From Isoetes taiwanensis (lineage: Eukaryota; Streptophyta; Lycopodiopsida; Isoetales; Isoetaceae), in contig JAJEKV010000003.1 of assembly GCA_021234155.1 (NCBI GenBank), positions 14,492,386 to 14,556,385 of the forward strand: 64,000 bases of DNA, written 5' to 3'. Of this stretch, positions 23,406-31,879 are shown piece after piece (within the stretch, counting starts at the first letter, position 1; every line of letters begins with the position of its first letter). Under the pieces are notes generated by a model. The model was given only the letters and a program-made list of their open reading frames with translations. It made no database searches and was not told where the DNA came from. Both the position numbers and the translations under genes were made by a program.

Positions 23406-24516
23406 GAAGGGAAAATCATGTGTACGATGACCCGGCTAGAAGCATCTGAAATACAGCTTCTTCTTTATGCATTCCACCCTCTTTTCCTTTGGAATATTGT
23501 CCAAAAAGAATTTCAGTGATTTCACCCCCGGGCGTCCCTGCTACCTCTGTTCCCCGTAAGATCCTTTCTTATCTATCTTTCCCTGATATTGGTGCCTCCC
23601 TGGTGTGGAGGATGTCTACCTTGGCTGATAAGGCCCTGTTGATTTCCCTTTGTAAGCTTGTTGTTTCTGCCACGGGGTTGTCGGTGCTTCCTCCAAGCTT
23701 AGTGCTTGTCTTCGTCCTCCCCAACTATTTTCGGGTTGATGGCCCGTACCAATCTCTTAATGTTACTATTTAATCCCTCAATATAGCCATCCACTACCTG
23801 CCTTTCAGTGATCCTTGGGACTTTTAGCCTTAGCCTCATTTATTCCTCTGTATATTTGGCCACTGATATATTCCCTTGGTCCAACCTGTAGAACTGCTGA
23901 ATCTGCCTGCTGGTGTGCGACTTTGGGACGTAGTTCTTGCGGAAAGCCTTACTGAAGATTTTGAATCTGCAATTGTTCCTTCTTAACTTGTTTGACTTGA
24001 CATATCCCTTCCACCAAATTCAGGTTGGTCCAATCAGGTTTGTTGTTGCCACCTTTTCTATGTCCTTATCTTTCATCCTTTATGAGTTCTCAAATTCCTC
24101 CATCTCATCTAACCAAGCTTCCGCTTCCATTCTAGACCTGTCTTTCTCGGAGAATTGACCGAACTTCCGAGTTTTCCATACGTTACCCATTGCACTGTCC
24201 ACCTTCTTTTGATAGTCCCCTGTTCTACGATTCCTGTCCCTGTCTTGTGAGGCGTCTGACTCACTTTCAGAGCTGCTTCGAGATCCGCTTCCTGTAGTGT
24301 CTGACCAGCTGGAGCTAGAAGGAGTTGGGCTCCTCTTACTTCTTCTTTTTCTCTTTCTGTTCTTCTCAAGTACATGGACTTCTTCCTGCTCTGGTTGAGG
24401 AGCTTCGTTTGGTCCTCTCGGTGGTGGAGGAGACATTGATCCATATTCCTGTGCATGCATCAATGGCATGGCAATTAGTTGTTGCATCTGGTTCCGCATT
24501 CGGATTAGCCTTTCGT
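23228..24516 (-). repeat. gag-protease tandem duplication, left copy (1,289 bp)
   Basis: This unit is nearly identical to 24517-25803. On the minus strand it holds a complete copy of the region from the gag N-terminal part to the start of the protease. The left edge is AATGAT|GCCC and the junction is GTTGAT|GCCC, with 4-base TGAT homology. Because it sits nearer the protease, this copy continues into ILIDTGSS. Mismatches are few (for example GTGGACTG versus GAGGACTG near 23250/24539), so the duplication is young relative to element decay. Confidence 0.93.
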
Positions 24517-25905
24517 TGATGCCCTCTTCCGAAATAACTGAGGACTGATTTTTGACATCACCTGACTCAATAGCTGCACAAATTCTGCATTCACCTTCTA
24601 TGTAGTCTTGTGGTTCCTGCTGGTCGTCCTCGTCGCTGCCCACTTCCGTTGGTGACTCCCAATCAATGAGTTCTGCAAGTGCTGCTTGTATCATGAAGGG
24701 AAAATCATGTGTACGATGACCCGGCTAGAAGCATCTGAAATACAGCTTCTTCTTTATGCATTCCACCCTCTTTTTCTTTGGAATATTGTCCAAAAAGAAT
24801 TTCAGTGATTTCACCCCCGGGCGTCCCTGCTACCTCTGTTTCCCGTAAGATCCTTTCTTATCTATCTTTCCCTGATATTGGTGCCTCCCTGTTGTGGAGG
24901 ATGTCTACCTTGGCTGATAAGGCCCTGTTGATTTCCCTTTGTAAGCTTGTTGTTTCTGCCACGGGGTTGTCGATGCTTCCTCCAAGCTTAGTGCTTGTCT
25001 TCGTCCTCCCCAACTATTTTTGGGTTGATGGCCCGTACCAATCTCTTAATGTTACTATTTAATCCCTCAATATAGCCATCCACTACCTGCCTTTCAGTGA
25101 TCCTTGGGACTTTTAGCCTTAGCCTCATTTATTCCTCTGTATATTTGGCCACTGATATATTCCCTTGGTCCAACCTCTAGAACTGCTGAATCTACCTGCT
25201 GGTGTGCGACTTTGGGACGTAGTTCTTGCCGAAAGCCTTACTGAAGATTTTGAATCTGCAATTGTTCCTTCTTAACTTGTTTGACTTGGCATATCCCTTC
25301 CACCAAATTCGGGTTGGTCCAATCAGGTTTGATGTTGCCACCTTTTCTATGTCCTTATCTTTCATCCTTTATGAGTTCTCAAATTCCTCCATCTCATCTA
25401 ACCAAGCTTCCACTTCATTCTAGACCTGTCTTTCTCGGAGAATTGACCGAACTTCCGAGTTTTCCATACGTTACTCATTGCACTGTCCACCTTCTTTTGA
25501 TAGTCCCCTGTTCTACGATTCCTGTCCCTGTCTTGTGAGGCGTCTGACTCACTTTCAGAGCTGCTTCGAGATCCGCTTCCTGTAGTGTCTGACCAGCTGG
25601 AGCTAGAAGGAGTTGGGCTCCTCCTACTTCCTCTTTTTCTCTTTCTGTTCTTCTCAAATACATGGACTTCTTCCTGCTCTGGTTGAGGAGCTTCGTTTGG
25701 TCCTCTCAGTGGTGGAGGAGACATTGATCCATATTCCTATGCATGCATCAATGGCATGGCAATTAGTTGTTGCATCTGGTTCCGCATTCGGATTAGCCTT
25801 TCATTGATCACTTCAGCCGTCATTTCTTGTTCTTTGTCATGTTCTCGGCCGAAAAAGTTCCTAGGTTGCCACTGTTGTTGTCTGCCCTGACCTTGTGACC
25901 CTGAG
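24080..25905 (-). pseudogene. gag: Chromovirus gag (right copy and junction frame)
   Basis: On the minus strand gag begins after a TTGCAG acceptor-like site at about 25920. It runs through a Gln/Arg-rich start, NERLIRMRNQMQQLIAMPLM, a basic block (EKNRKRKRGSRRSPTPSS) and an Asp/Ser-rich linker. Then comes the Retrotrans_gag start (KKVDSAMSNVWKTRKFGQFS, then MEAEAWLDEMEEF). Further on, WWKGYAKSNKLRRNN, YTEE and VVDGYIEGLNSNIKRLVRAI are recognisable across stops. The protein would form the capsid. The left tandem copy encodes the same domains at 24516-23400. Confidence 0.8.
24517..25803 (-). repeat. gag-protease tandem duplication, right copy (about 1,287 bp)
   Basis: This is the second copy of the unit at 23228-24516, ending ATTGAT|CACT. 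It carries a one-base loss near 25415 (TTCCACTTCATTC versus TTCCGCTTCCATTC), which breaks the gag frame in this copy only. Instead of reaching the protease active site, its protease-proximal end reads straight into the gag start of the left copy. That makes a chimeric 204-codon frame (24694-24080) with ISEEGI joined to NERLIRMRNQ. Confidence 0.93.
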
Positions 25906-26157
25906 CCGGTATTCCTGGCTGCAAGTATTAGTCATCATGTTCCTTATTCAAAGTTATACATCATGATGTCATTTATATGTTAGTTCTTGTTAGCCATAAA
26001 AGAAATCAAGTTGAAACTCAACTTAATAATGAATTATAACAGTTGATACATCAACATACAATTAGAAGCTTGAAATTTTATATAGAGAATAGATAATAGT
26101 ACATGAAATTTTACAAATTATCTTGGTACATATTAATACATGGAAAGGCATAAGGGT

Positions 26158-27658
26158 TTATCGTCGAGATCCCTTCATAGACTTGAAGAAGTTCTTCGCG
26201 TCCTTGAGTCGAAGACCCTTGCCGACGTTGCGTAGAATATTTCGGAATGATCCGTCTTCTAATGCTCGAGCCATTTGAGGAGGTAGGAGCGGTGGTGTCG
26301 TAGCTGCTACTACTGTCGCCGGCACATCCCTTAGATGACCCCTCGCAAAGTCGAAGCTGTAGAGTACCACGGATCTTTTGAAGAGGATTACGTGATCCGT
26401 GTTCTCCCTCATCTTGGGATGCTGGCCGAACCCTGTAAGTGCAATCAGAAGTGACACAGACTCATCTCCTCGTGGGCTGAAGTCCTTGTGAAATACTATC
26501 ATCTGGCCTTGGCTTAGGACTAGAAGATAGTATCGAAGAGCCTTCCCCTTTTAGGGTCCCGCCGACTATGATCCTGTTATACCCTTCCTTTTAGCCGCTT
26601 CGTTGCAGATGTCTATTGCTAGGAGATCTTCATGGTCCCTCCACATAGTGGTTGCATTGTCTAAGTTGATGCTGCTGGAACCCCCCTTCCCCCCGCTCCC
26701 CGCTCCCCCCTCCCCCATGCTTCGCGCTCGAACGGGTCGGCTAGAGCTTGGGCCTCTCCTTGGTTTGTACAACCTACTTTGAATTTCTTGGAACTCCTCC
26801 TCTGGAATGACTGCCGGTTGGTGGTGATACATCTGCCTTATGTACTCGTATGCTGCAATGTCAGACATCGTTTCACCGGCATAAGAATGTCGATCTGCTA
26901 ATCCTCTTGGAACTTTTTGGTAGAAGTAGTCGATGAGGTCCTTCTGCTGCTCCTCTGCAATCAGTCCCATGAGCTCGTCTATCCTGAGCCCCTCTTCTAT
27001 GCAGTATGGGAGATGGAGGATGTCGTTGGCAAGAAGATACTCCTCCCTTTTGATCACTATCGAAGATAGGGCCGTGATGCCTATAGGTGGTTCATTGGCC
27101 CTCCTGATATCTTCATCATGCCTTGCTATCTGCCTCTCCATCTTTAATGCTAGCCTGCTCTCCTCGTCTTGATCGTCATCCCCTTCCTATTCATAGTCCT
27201 CTTCAATTTGAAGTGCCCCCGCGGATGCGCCATGGTAGACGTACTCCAAGGCATCTCGTGGATTTGGCCCTCACCCTCGTGTTGAGGGGTGCGAGGTCCA
27301 AGGGCTGAATTGAAGGCTACCCCACCCTGTTGATGGTCCTGAAGTGCATGAACAGAGATAAGGCCCTGTGTGTTGAGACATACCGATGCCTGAGCCTTAC
27401 AACTCATGTAATCAGGCATGTTCTTCCTTCTATCTCACAACTGGTTCTTGACTCTAGATCCCCCACCTAAGACTTCACTTAATGACTCCAAGGACACCCA
27501 CCTGCCTCCCCTTGGAGGAAGGCTGACTTCCCAGTGTTTTTAGTCAAGGTTGCATGGAGATCAAAGAGATGGTCAAAGACGTGGAAGGCCTCCTCTGCTG
27601 GGAATGCACTGATGTAATTTTCACCGTTGTACCATTCAACAAAGTTTGTGGGCACCAT
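26158..27658 (-). pseudogene. Extra gene upstream of gag, unrecognised family (ORF0)
   Basis: A TATA box (27764-27771) precedes an ATG at 27658 (MVPTNFVEWYNGENYISAFP). Exon 1 can end at CAG|GTGGGT (27501). A second part, in frame from about 27310, runs PLDLAPLNTR, an acidic linker with one stop, MERQIARHDEDIRRANEPP, DLIDYFYQKVPRG, RHSYAGETMSDIAAYEYIRQ, a Gly/Ser/Pro-rich linker, two stops, LSQGQMIVFHKDFSPRGDE and FRNILRNVGKGLRLKDAKNF, ending in RR at 26158. I do not recognise the family. The same blocks occur on the plus strand at 52270-52690, again about 0.6 kb ahead of gag, so this is probably an element gene. Three stops in frame mark it as dead. The upstream in-frame ATG at 27730 is too close to the TATA box to be favoured. 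Confidence 0.6.
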
Positions 27659-27763
27659 TGAGCAGAGATTGAAGTAGAAAATAGTAGGGAGACAAGGAGC
27701 TGGAAAATTGCCTAGAGAGGATGAGGGCAAACTTGGTGAAGAGAAAATGTCAAATGAGGTCCC

Positions 27764-27771
27764 TTTTTATA
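27764..27771 (-). promoter_or_regulatory. TATA box of the extra gene
   Basis: The minus strand reads CTATAAAAAGGG about 105 bases upstream of the chosen ATG (27658). A CT-rich leader (CTCATCCTCTCTAGGC and similar) follows, as in plant core promoters. If used, transcription would start near 27735 and run toward gag. Confidence 0.55.
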
Positions 27772-27939
27772 GACTAAGGTTGCCTAGGTTTCTATGATCA
27801 AGACTTCTTGTTCGGGTAGACCTAAGTTATAAGGCTATAGATCTCCAAACTAGGTAATATGAAGTGCAAAAATAAGCAAAATAAGTCAAGAAACACTATA
27901 GAGCAGTTTTATTAGATAAATTTTGGACAAATTTGGATC

Positions 27940-28440
27940 AAATATGCTAAACTCGGGCTATTCCACGCTAAACACGTCTGTGTTCGTGACGTAGGGCCCC
28001 TCAACGCGATGTGACCCGAGTGGGTCAAATTTGAATAAAGTTCATATTTTTGGGAGATGTAAGATACTAAAATGCAAGTTTGGCATTATTCTGGGGTATC
28101 TAGCAGCTTATTCTATATCAATCTAACATGTAAAAGTGCAAAAATGGGTGATTCAGATTACTCTGCGCAAAAGGCATCTGCATTTGCGACGCAGGGCCCA
28201 TCGGCACGGTGTGATCTGAGTAGATCAATCTAAACTTATTTTGAATATTTTTGACAAATTTAAGATGCTACACTATAAGATTTAATTAATTCTAAGCATT
28301 CTAACAACTTTTCTTACAAAATTTGGACAATTGATGCCAACAAAGAGGGCACTCGGGTTACTCTGCGCGAAACGCGTCTGCGTTCACGACGCAGGGCCCT
28401 TCGGTGCGGTGTGACTCGAATGGGTCAATTTTGACCTAAA
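27940..28440. repeat. Three tandem units of about 198 bp with a CpG-rich core
   Basis: Units centred near 27990, 28190 and 28390 share a core of the type CGCGAAACGCGTCTGCGTTC, then ACGACGCAGGGCCC, then CGGTGTGACYCGAGTGGGTC, with AT-rich sequence between cores. The period is about 198-200 bp. The array lies between the H3-fold sequence and the TATA box of the extra gene and could be part of a regulatory region or LTR. Which one cannot be decided here. Confidence 0.75.
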
Positions 28441-28525
28441 TAGTCAATTTTAATGAAAATTTTGAACTAGTAATATTAAGAAGAAGATTTTAACTACAGT
28501 AATGAAAACTTTACATCAAATTGGT

Positions 28526-29250
28526 TTATACAAAATTATCTTTATAAATTACTTTTATACAAAATTGCAAGCTTTCTAAAGCTCGTTTTCGGATCCTCCT
28601 AGTCAAGTGGAGGTCCTTTGGCATTACTGTTACCCTCTTCGCATGGATGGCACATAAGTTGCCTTCCTCGAAGAGTTGTACCAGCTCTGCCTCTACTGCC
28701 TCTTGAAGAGATCGAACTGTTAGGGGTATAACCCTATAATCGGTCCAGAACTCCTGCATAACTTCTTAGAGGAGCCGTTTAAACGATGCCTTCTGGATCA
28801 GGAGATTAATGCACTACTGGAAGTGCCTAATCTCCCAAAACACCCTGGCGTGCTTGGAGTTGGGTCCATGGTGGACCTTCTTCGGAGGTTGTGGCCGAGG
28901 TGGTGGTGGCTTCGATTGATTCTTTGGTCTGCCGCTCTTAACGTACTTCTGTACGTTTTGTTTGCAATACCACTCGTTGTACCTCTTCCACCTCCGGAGG
29001 TACTTCTGGTATGCTTTCTTCCTTCTTTCAAATTCGCGGTCTTGCTTAAGCATGAACTCGTGCTCTCCTGCTTTCTGCTTTTTCACCACCTTGGGTGGCT
29101 TGGGCCACTTTGGCTAAGGTGGTTGGGCGTCAGGATTTGAGGTCTTCCTGACGTCCTCTTCTGGCTCCTCCTCCTCCTCATTTCTGCCTTCTACGTCCAC
29201 CTCTTCGTCCTTGTCCTCTTTCTCTCGTCCACTTGCTCCCAGGGATAGGT
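28526..29250 (-). pseudogene. Histone H3-fold protein with a non-H3 N-terminal tail, broken by stops
   Basis: One minus-strand frame encodes an acidic start (EEEEEPEEDVRK), a Lys/Arg/Tyr-rich block (RRKKAYQKYLRRWKRYNEWY), a Pro/Lys stretch (KPPPPRPQPPKK), and then the H3 fold without gaps. The alpha-N region is WEIRHFQ (H3 REIRKYQ). Helix 1 is LLIQKASFKRLL (H3 LLIRKLPFQRLV). Helix 2 is [20 protein letters not shown]. Loop 2 and helix 3 are [20 protein letters not shown]. Loop 1 has the length of canonical H3, not the longer CENH3 loop. The ARTKQTARK tail is absent. Stops fall at about 29115, 28814 and 28775, so it is now a pseudogene. The 5' exon limit may be an acceptor near 29257. It lies upstream of the chromovirus extra gene on the same strand. 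Confidence 0.8.
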
Positions 29251-29360
29251 TCTGTACGTACGAAATTCAAATTCCTGACGTATAAAGTTAAAAAATACGT
29301 ATTTTTTTGAAAAAACAGTATTTAACGTATTTTTAAGTCGCGGGCCGAAAAAAAAAATCA

Positions 29361-29534
29361 CGTACGCAAAACCTTAAGAATCGCGTACGCGAAAATAACG
29401 TATTTGTGGCATAAAATTCAAATTCCAGTTTCGCGTACGCAATCCCCACAGTTTCGCGTACGCGAGTTCGCGTACGCAAAACTGCTGAGGTTTCGTGTAC
29501 GCGGTTTATTTAGTTTGAAGAAGTCGCGTATGCG
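29361..29534. repeat. Cluster of CGCGTACGCG palindromes
   Basis: Seven copies of CGCGTACGCG or close variants occur in 175 bases (29361, 29382, 29432, 29455, 29469, 29494, 29525). The surroundings are AT-rich and CpG-poor. The cluster is immediately upstream of the H3-fold frame on the minus strand. It could be a methylation or protein-binding array, or subterminal repeats of an element. Confidence 0.75.
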
Positions 29535-30614
29535 AAAATATTTATATATATTTGCGACACGGTTTTTCAGTTTTTGCGCCGCAAAGAAGGTATCTTCTGT
29601 GCCAAACCTCCTAATCTGCCCCTCAAAATTTTATTTTTTTTGTTTTCCTTAGTTTTTAGGCAAAAAATAGTTAGTCTTTTGTTGTTTTTGGATAACTAGG
29701 TCTAGACAAGGTCCTCAGTTAGGCCCTCATCTGTTGCCCCCCTATCCACGCCTTGTTCTGAGGACTGAGCTTGACCTATTTTAAGAAAAAAAAAAAAGGG
29801 GAACAATAAAGTAAGACCACAAACAAAAAAAACTAGCAAAAGGCACACCAGAAGGCTTTAGCAAGGTAAGATTTGTTAGGGTTTTTTTTAGAAGGCTTTA
29901 AACAGTGACATAATACGCATACGGAAATGAATACGGAATACGAATACGTGAAATATGCATACGGAGAATACGGAATATTCTCTTAGAATATTCCATAAAA
30001 TATCATATTTGTACTTGATCTTATCAGCTTAATCTCTATTTTTTAAATATGAAAACTGTAAATTCTTCTATTGCAATAATAACAACATTAAGGGACGTCC
30101 AACGACTTACTAACTTAGTTAGTACAACGATTCAAAAAAAAGGAACATCGAACAAACTGAACATCAATGCCAAGAACACCAAAAAGAGAAATTTATGGGC
30201 AGAAGCAACCTGATCAAGCCTTAGAAGGCGATCCATTTAAAAAGCATCCTACATATAAATAAAATGCCAATCATTGATTTTCTTGTATGGAAATTGCTTT
30301 GAAATTTTGTCATTCAAAGGAAAAGTACTTGGTCGAAAGCTTTGTTATCGAAGTGGCAGAAAGCAAATCTAAAAGTAGGAAGTAAATGCAATGGTAATGG
30401 AGTAGTATAACTAGTATTGCGAAAGTCTAGTGTACATTGTTGTGCTAAAGAGAACTCTTCATATCAGTACAAGAATAATGATCGTTACACAAGACCAGCA
30501 AAATCTGAGGAGCATGGATTAGCAGGATGCTTGTAATAATACTCAACATGGGTTTCTCAACTCCTGGTTGAAGTTTTCTATGTACCTTATTTGTTTCCTT
30601 GTCTTGAAAGCAGT

Positions 30615-30700
30615 CTTAGTCAAGGCGATAACACTGCACCAAATAATTGTTTTGGATCAAGATCCTTATCTTATGTGAGCCATAGTCATAGTCCAGCCTC
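30615..30700 (-). pseudogene. Second short copy of the SpoU-associated segment
   Basis: The minus strand repeats DPKQLFGAV with its upstream codons, nearly the same as DPKQLFGVV in the main frame 300 bases away. After this the similarity ends (no NVSVAAG motif). It is a partial local duplication inside the element. Confidence 0.45.
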
Positions 30701-30830
30701 ATGAGAACGTGATCTACTGACTCTATAATTTTAGTGGTACCTTTAGAGAGCAAAGCCAAGCCTCAAGGCCAACTAGCAACATGTTGCATTGCAAGGAGAG
30801 ATCAACCAGTAAAAACTTGCAAGTGTGAAA

Positions 30831-31281
30831 TTATTGATGCTGCCAAACCTTAATAAAATGAGAGTCCTGACATGAATTAGAAGCAGCACTAGGCATCAGC
30901 AACTTATGAAGCAATATTCCTGCTGCTACACTGACATTTAAGCTGTCTACTACTCCAAATAATTGTTTTGGGTCAGGTTCCTTTTTATAATCAGGAATGT
31001 CCTCACCGTCTTCTGCTGGAGCTGGTTGGCTTTCTAAATTGCTTTCAATTTCACCTTCTATGCTGTTCTCTATAGATTTATCTTGATATTCCAAATTGCT
31101 TCCCATTTTTTTCCTGCCATATGACTACCCCAAATTCTGACCCCATATGACTATCCCAAATCTTGGGCTTTTTATACTTGAACTCAGAATCCTTGTTTGG
31201 GTCAAAAGATTGCTCCTCAAAGCCATTGACAGCTGCTGATATGAACATAAACAAGAGTAAAAACATGATCTGCTTTTCCAT
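30831..31281 (-). pseudogene. Signal-peptide ORF joined to a TrmH/SpoU methyltransferase C-terminus
   Basis: The frame begins at 31281 with a clear hydrophobic leader (MEKQIMFLLLFMFISAAVNG) and continues 67 codons to a stop. A second frame takes over across an A7 run near 31106 (MGSNLEYQDKSIENSIEGEI) and ends with LFGVVDSLNVSVAAGILLHK. That last motif is the C-terminal S-adenosylmethionine-knot signature of SpoU/TrmH 2'-O-methyltransferases (xLNVSVAAGI). The catalytic N-terminal motifs are absent, so no enzyme is made. A secreted leader is foreign to this RNA-modifying family, so this is a fusion of unrelated pieces or wrongly joined exons. A small duplication (AGTCATATGG twice) lies at the frame change. 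Confidence 0.6.
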
Positions 31282-31592
31282 GTCTGATCAGGCAGTATTT
31301 CTTCCAAACATATGCTCAGAAACGTAGACGTGGTCTGCTCCAAGAAATTTTTTTCCACAAAAAGCACATCAAAAGAACAACGAAATTTCAAAGCAAAACC
31401 TCGAGAGCAATTCAATCCGAAACGCGGGGATGCAAGAAATAAGAAATGCGCGATTCTGTTTAGAAGATTTACCCGAAAGAAGGCGCTTGCCAGAGTCGGA
31501 AGGGGGATAATCTACCGCTGTGTCTGAATCTGAAGCAAAGAAAATATGAGACGGGGAACAAGCTTACAAAGCCCTGTACCCCGCCCCCGCCA

Positions 31593-31599
31593 TTTTATA
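31593..31599 (-). promoter_or_regulatory. TATA box upstream of the signal-peptide ORF
   Basis: The minus strand reads GGGGGTATAAAATGGCGGGG, a strong TATA box in GC-rich flanks unlike the surrounding DNA. It lies about 310 bases upstream of the ATG at 31281, which implies a leader of about 280 bases, with possible introns. Confidence 0.55.
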
Positions 31600-31879
31600 C
31601 CCCCTCCGACAAAGAGGCACTGCTAACGAGCGAGGCACCGGACCGGACAGACCAAAACCGCCTGATGATCTTACCGCTGCTATTTTTTCCCCTTTCGTTC
31701 GACCTTTTTTTCGCTTGTAACAGAATACGGGCGTATTTTGTATGAATACGCCAGGAATACGGGCGTATTCGATTTCACATTATGAATACGGCATATGGTG
31801 ATTTTGAATACGGGATTTTTTAAAAATCCGTATTCCCCGTATTCTAACATGAATACGGCCGTATTCTGTTTCTGTGTTA

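Larger units (their letters stand above)
18114..25905 (-). mobile_element. Ty3/gypsy chromovirus, decayed, 5' LTR not found
   Basis: On the minus strand the order is gag, protease, RT, RNase H, integrase, chromodomain, polypurine tract, LTR. This is the Metaviridae (Ty3/gypsy) order, and the C-terminal chromodomain marks it as a chromovirus. Stops and frameshifts break every domain. The gag-protease region is present as a 1.29-kb tandem duplication. A tRNA primer-binding site and 5' LTR were searched for by eye to the right of gag and not seen. An additional gene with its own TATA box lies just upstream of gag and has a counterpart in the plus-strand copy at 52.3-54.0 kb. Confidence 0.85.
29903..31874. 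mobile_element. Probable hAT-type non-autonomous element with GAATACGG subterminal repeats
   Basis: The left end reads CAGTGACATAATACG and the right end, on the other strand, CAGAAACAGAATACG (11 of 15 match; CAG start as in many hAT ends). Both ends are packed with GAATACGG/CCGTATTC words: about 29910-29985 on the left and 31725-31870 on the right, where several form GAATACGGGCGTATTC palindromes. The flanking octamers match only at 5 of 8 positions. Inside is a promoter, a signal-peptide ORF and a SpoU methyltransferase C-terminus rather than a transposase, as in gene-capturing elements. Confidence 0.55.

Noticed and set aside
23489-25807. Plus-strand ORFs repeated across this region, with nearly identical pairs 1.29 kb apart
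   Set aside because: They are antisense shadows of the duplicated gag-protease segment; the duplication, not coding selection, explains their similarity.
27659-27730. Upstream in-frame ATG of the extra chromovirus gene
   Set aside because: It lies only about 35 bases from the TATA box, so it would be at or before the expected transcription start.
28526-28830. Calling the H3-fold frame a centromeric CENH3
   Set aside because: Loop 1 has the same length as canonical H3, without the extra residues typical of plant CENH3, and the tail has no similarity to either. A divergent H3-like protein is the safer call.
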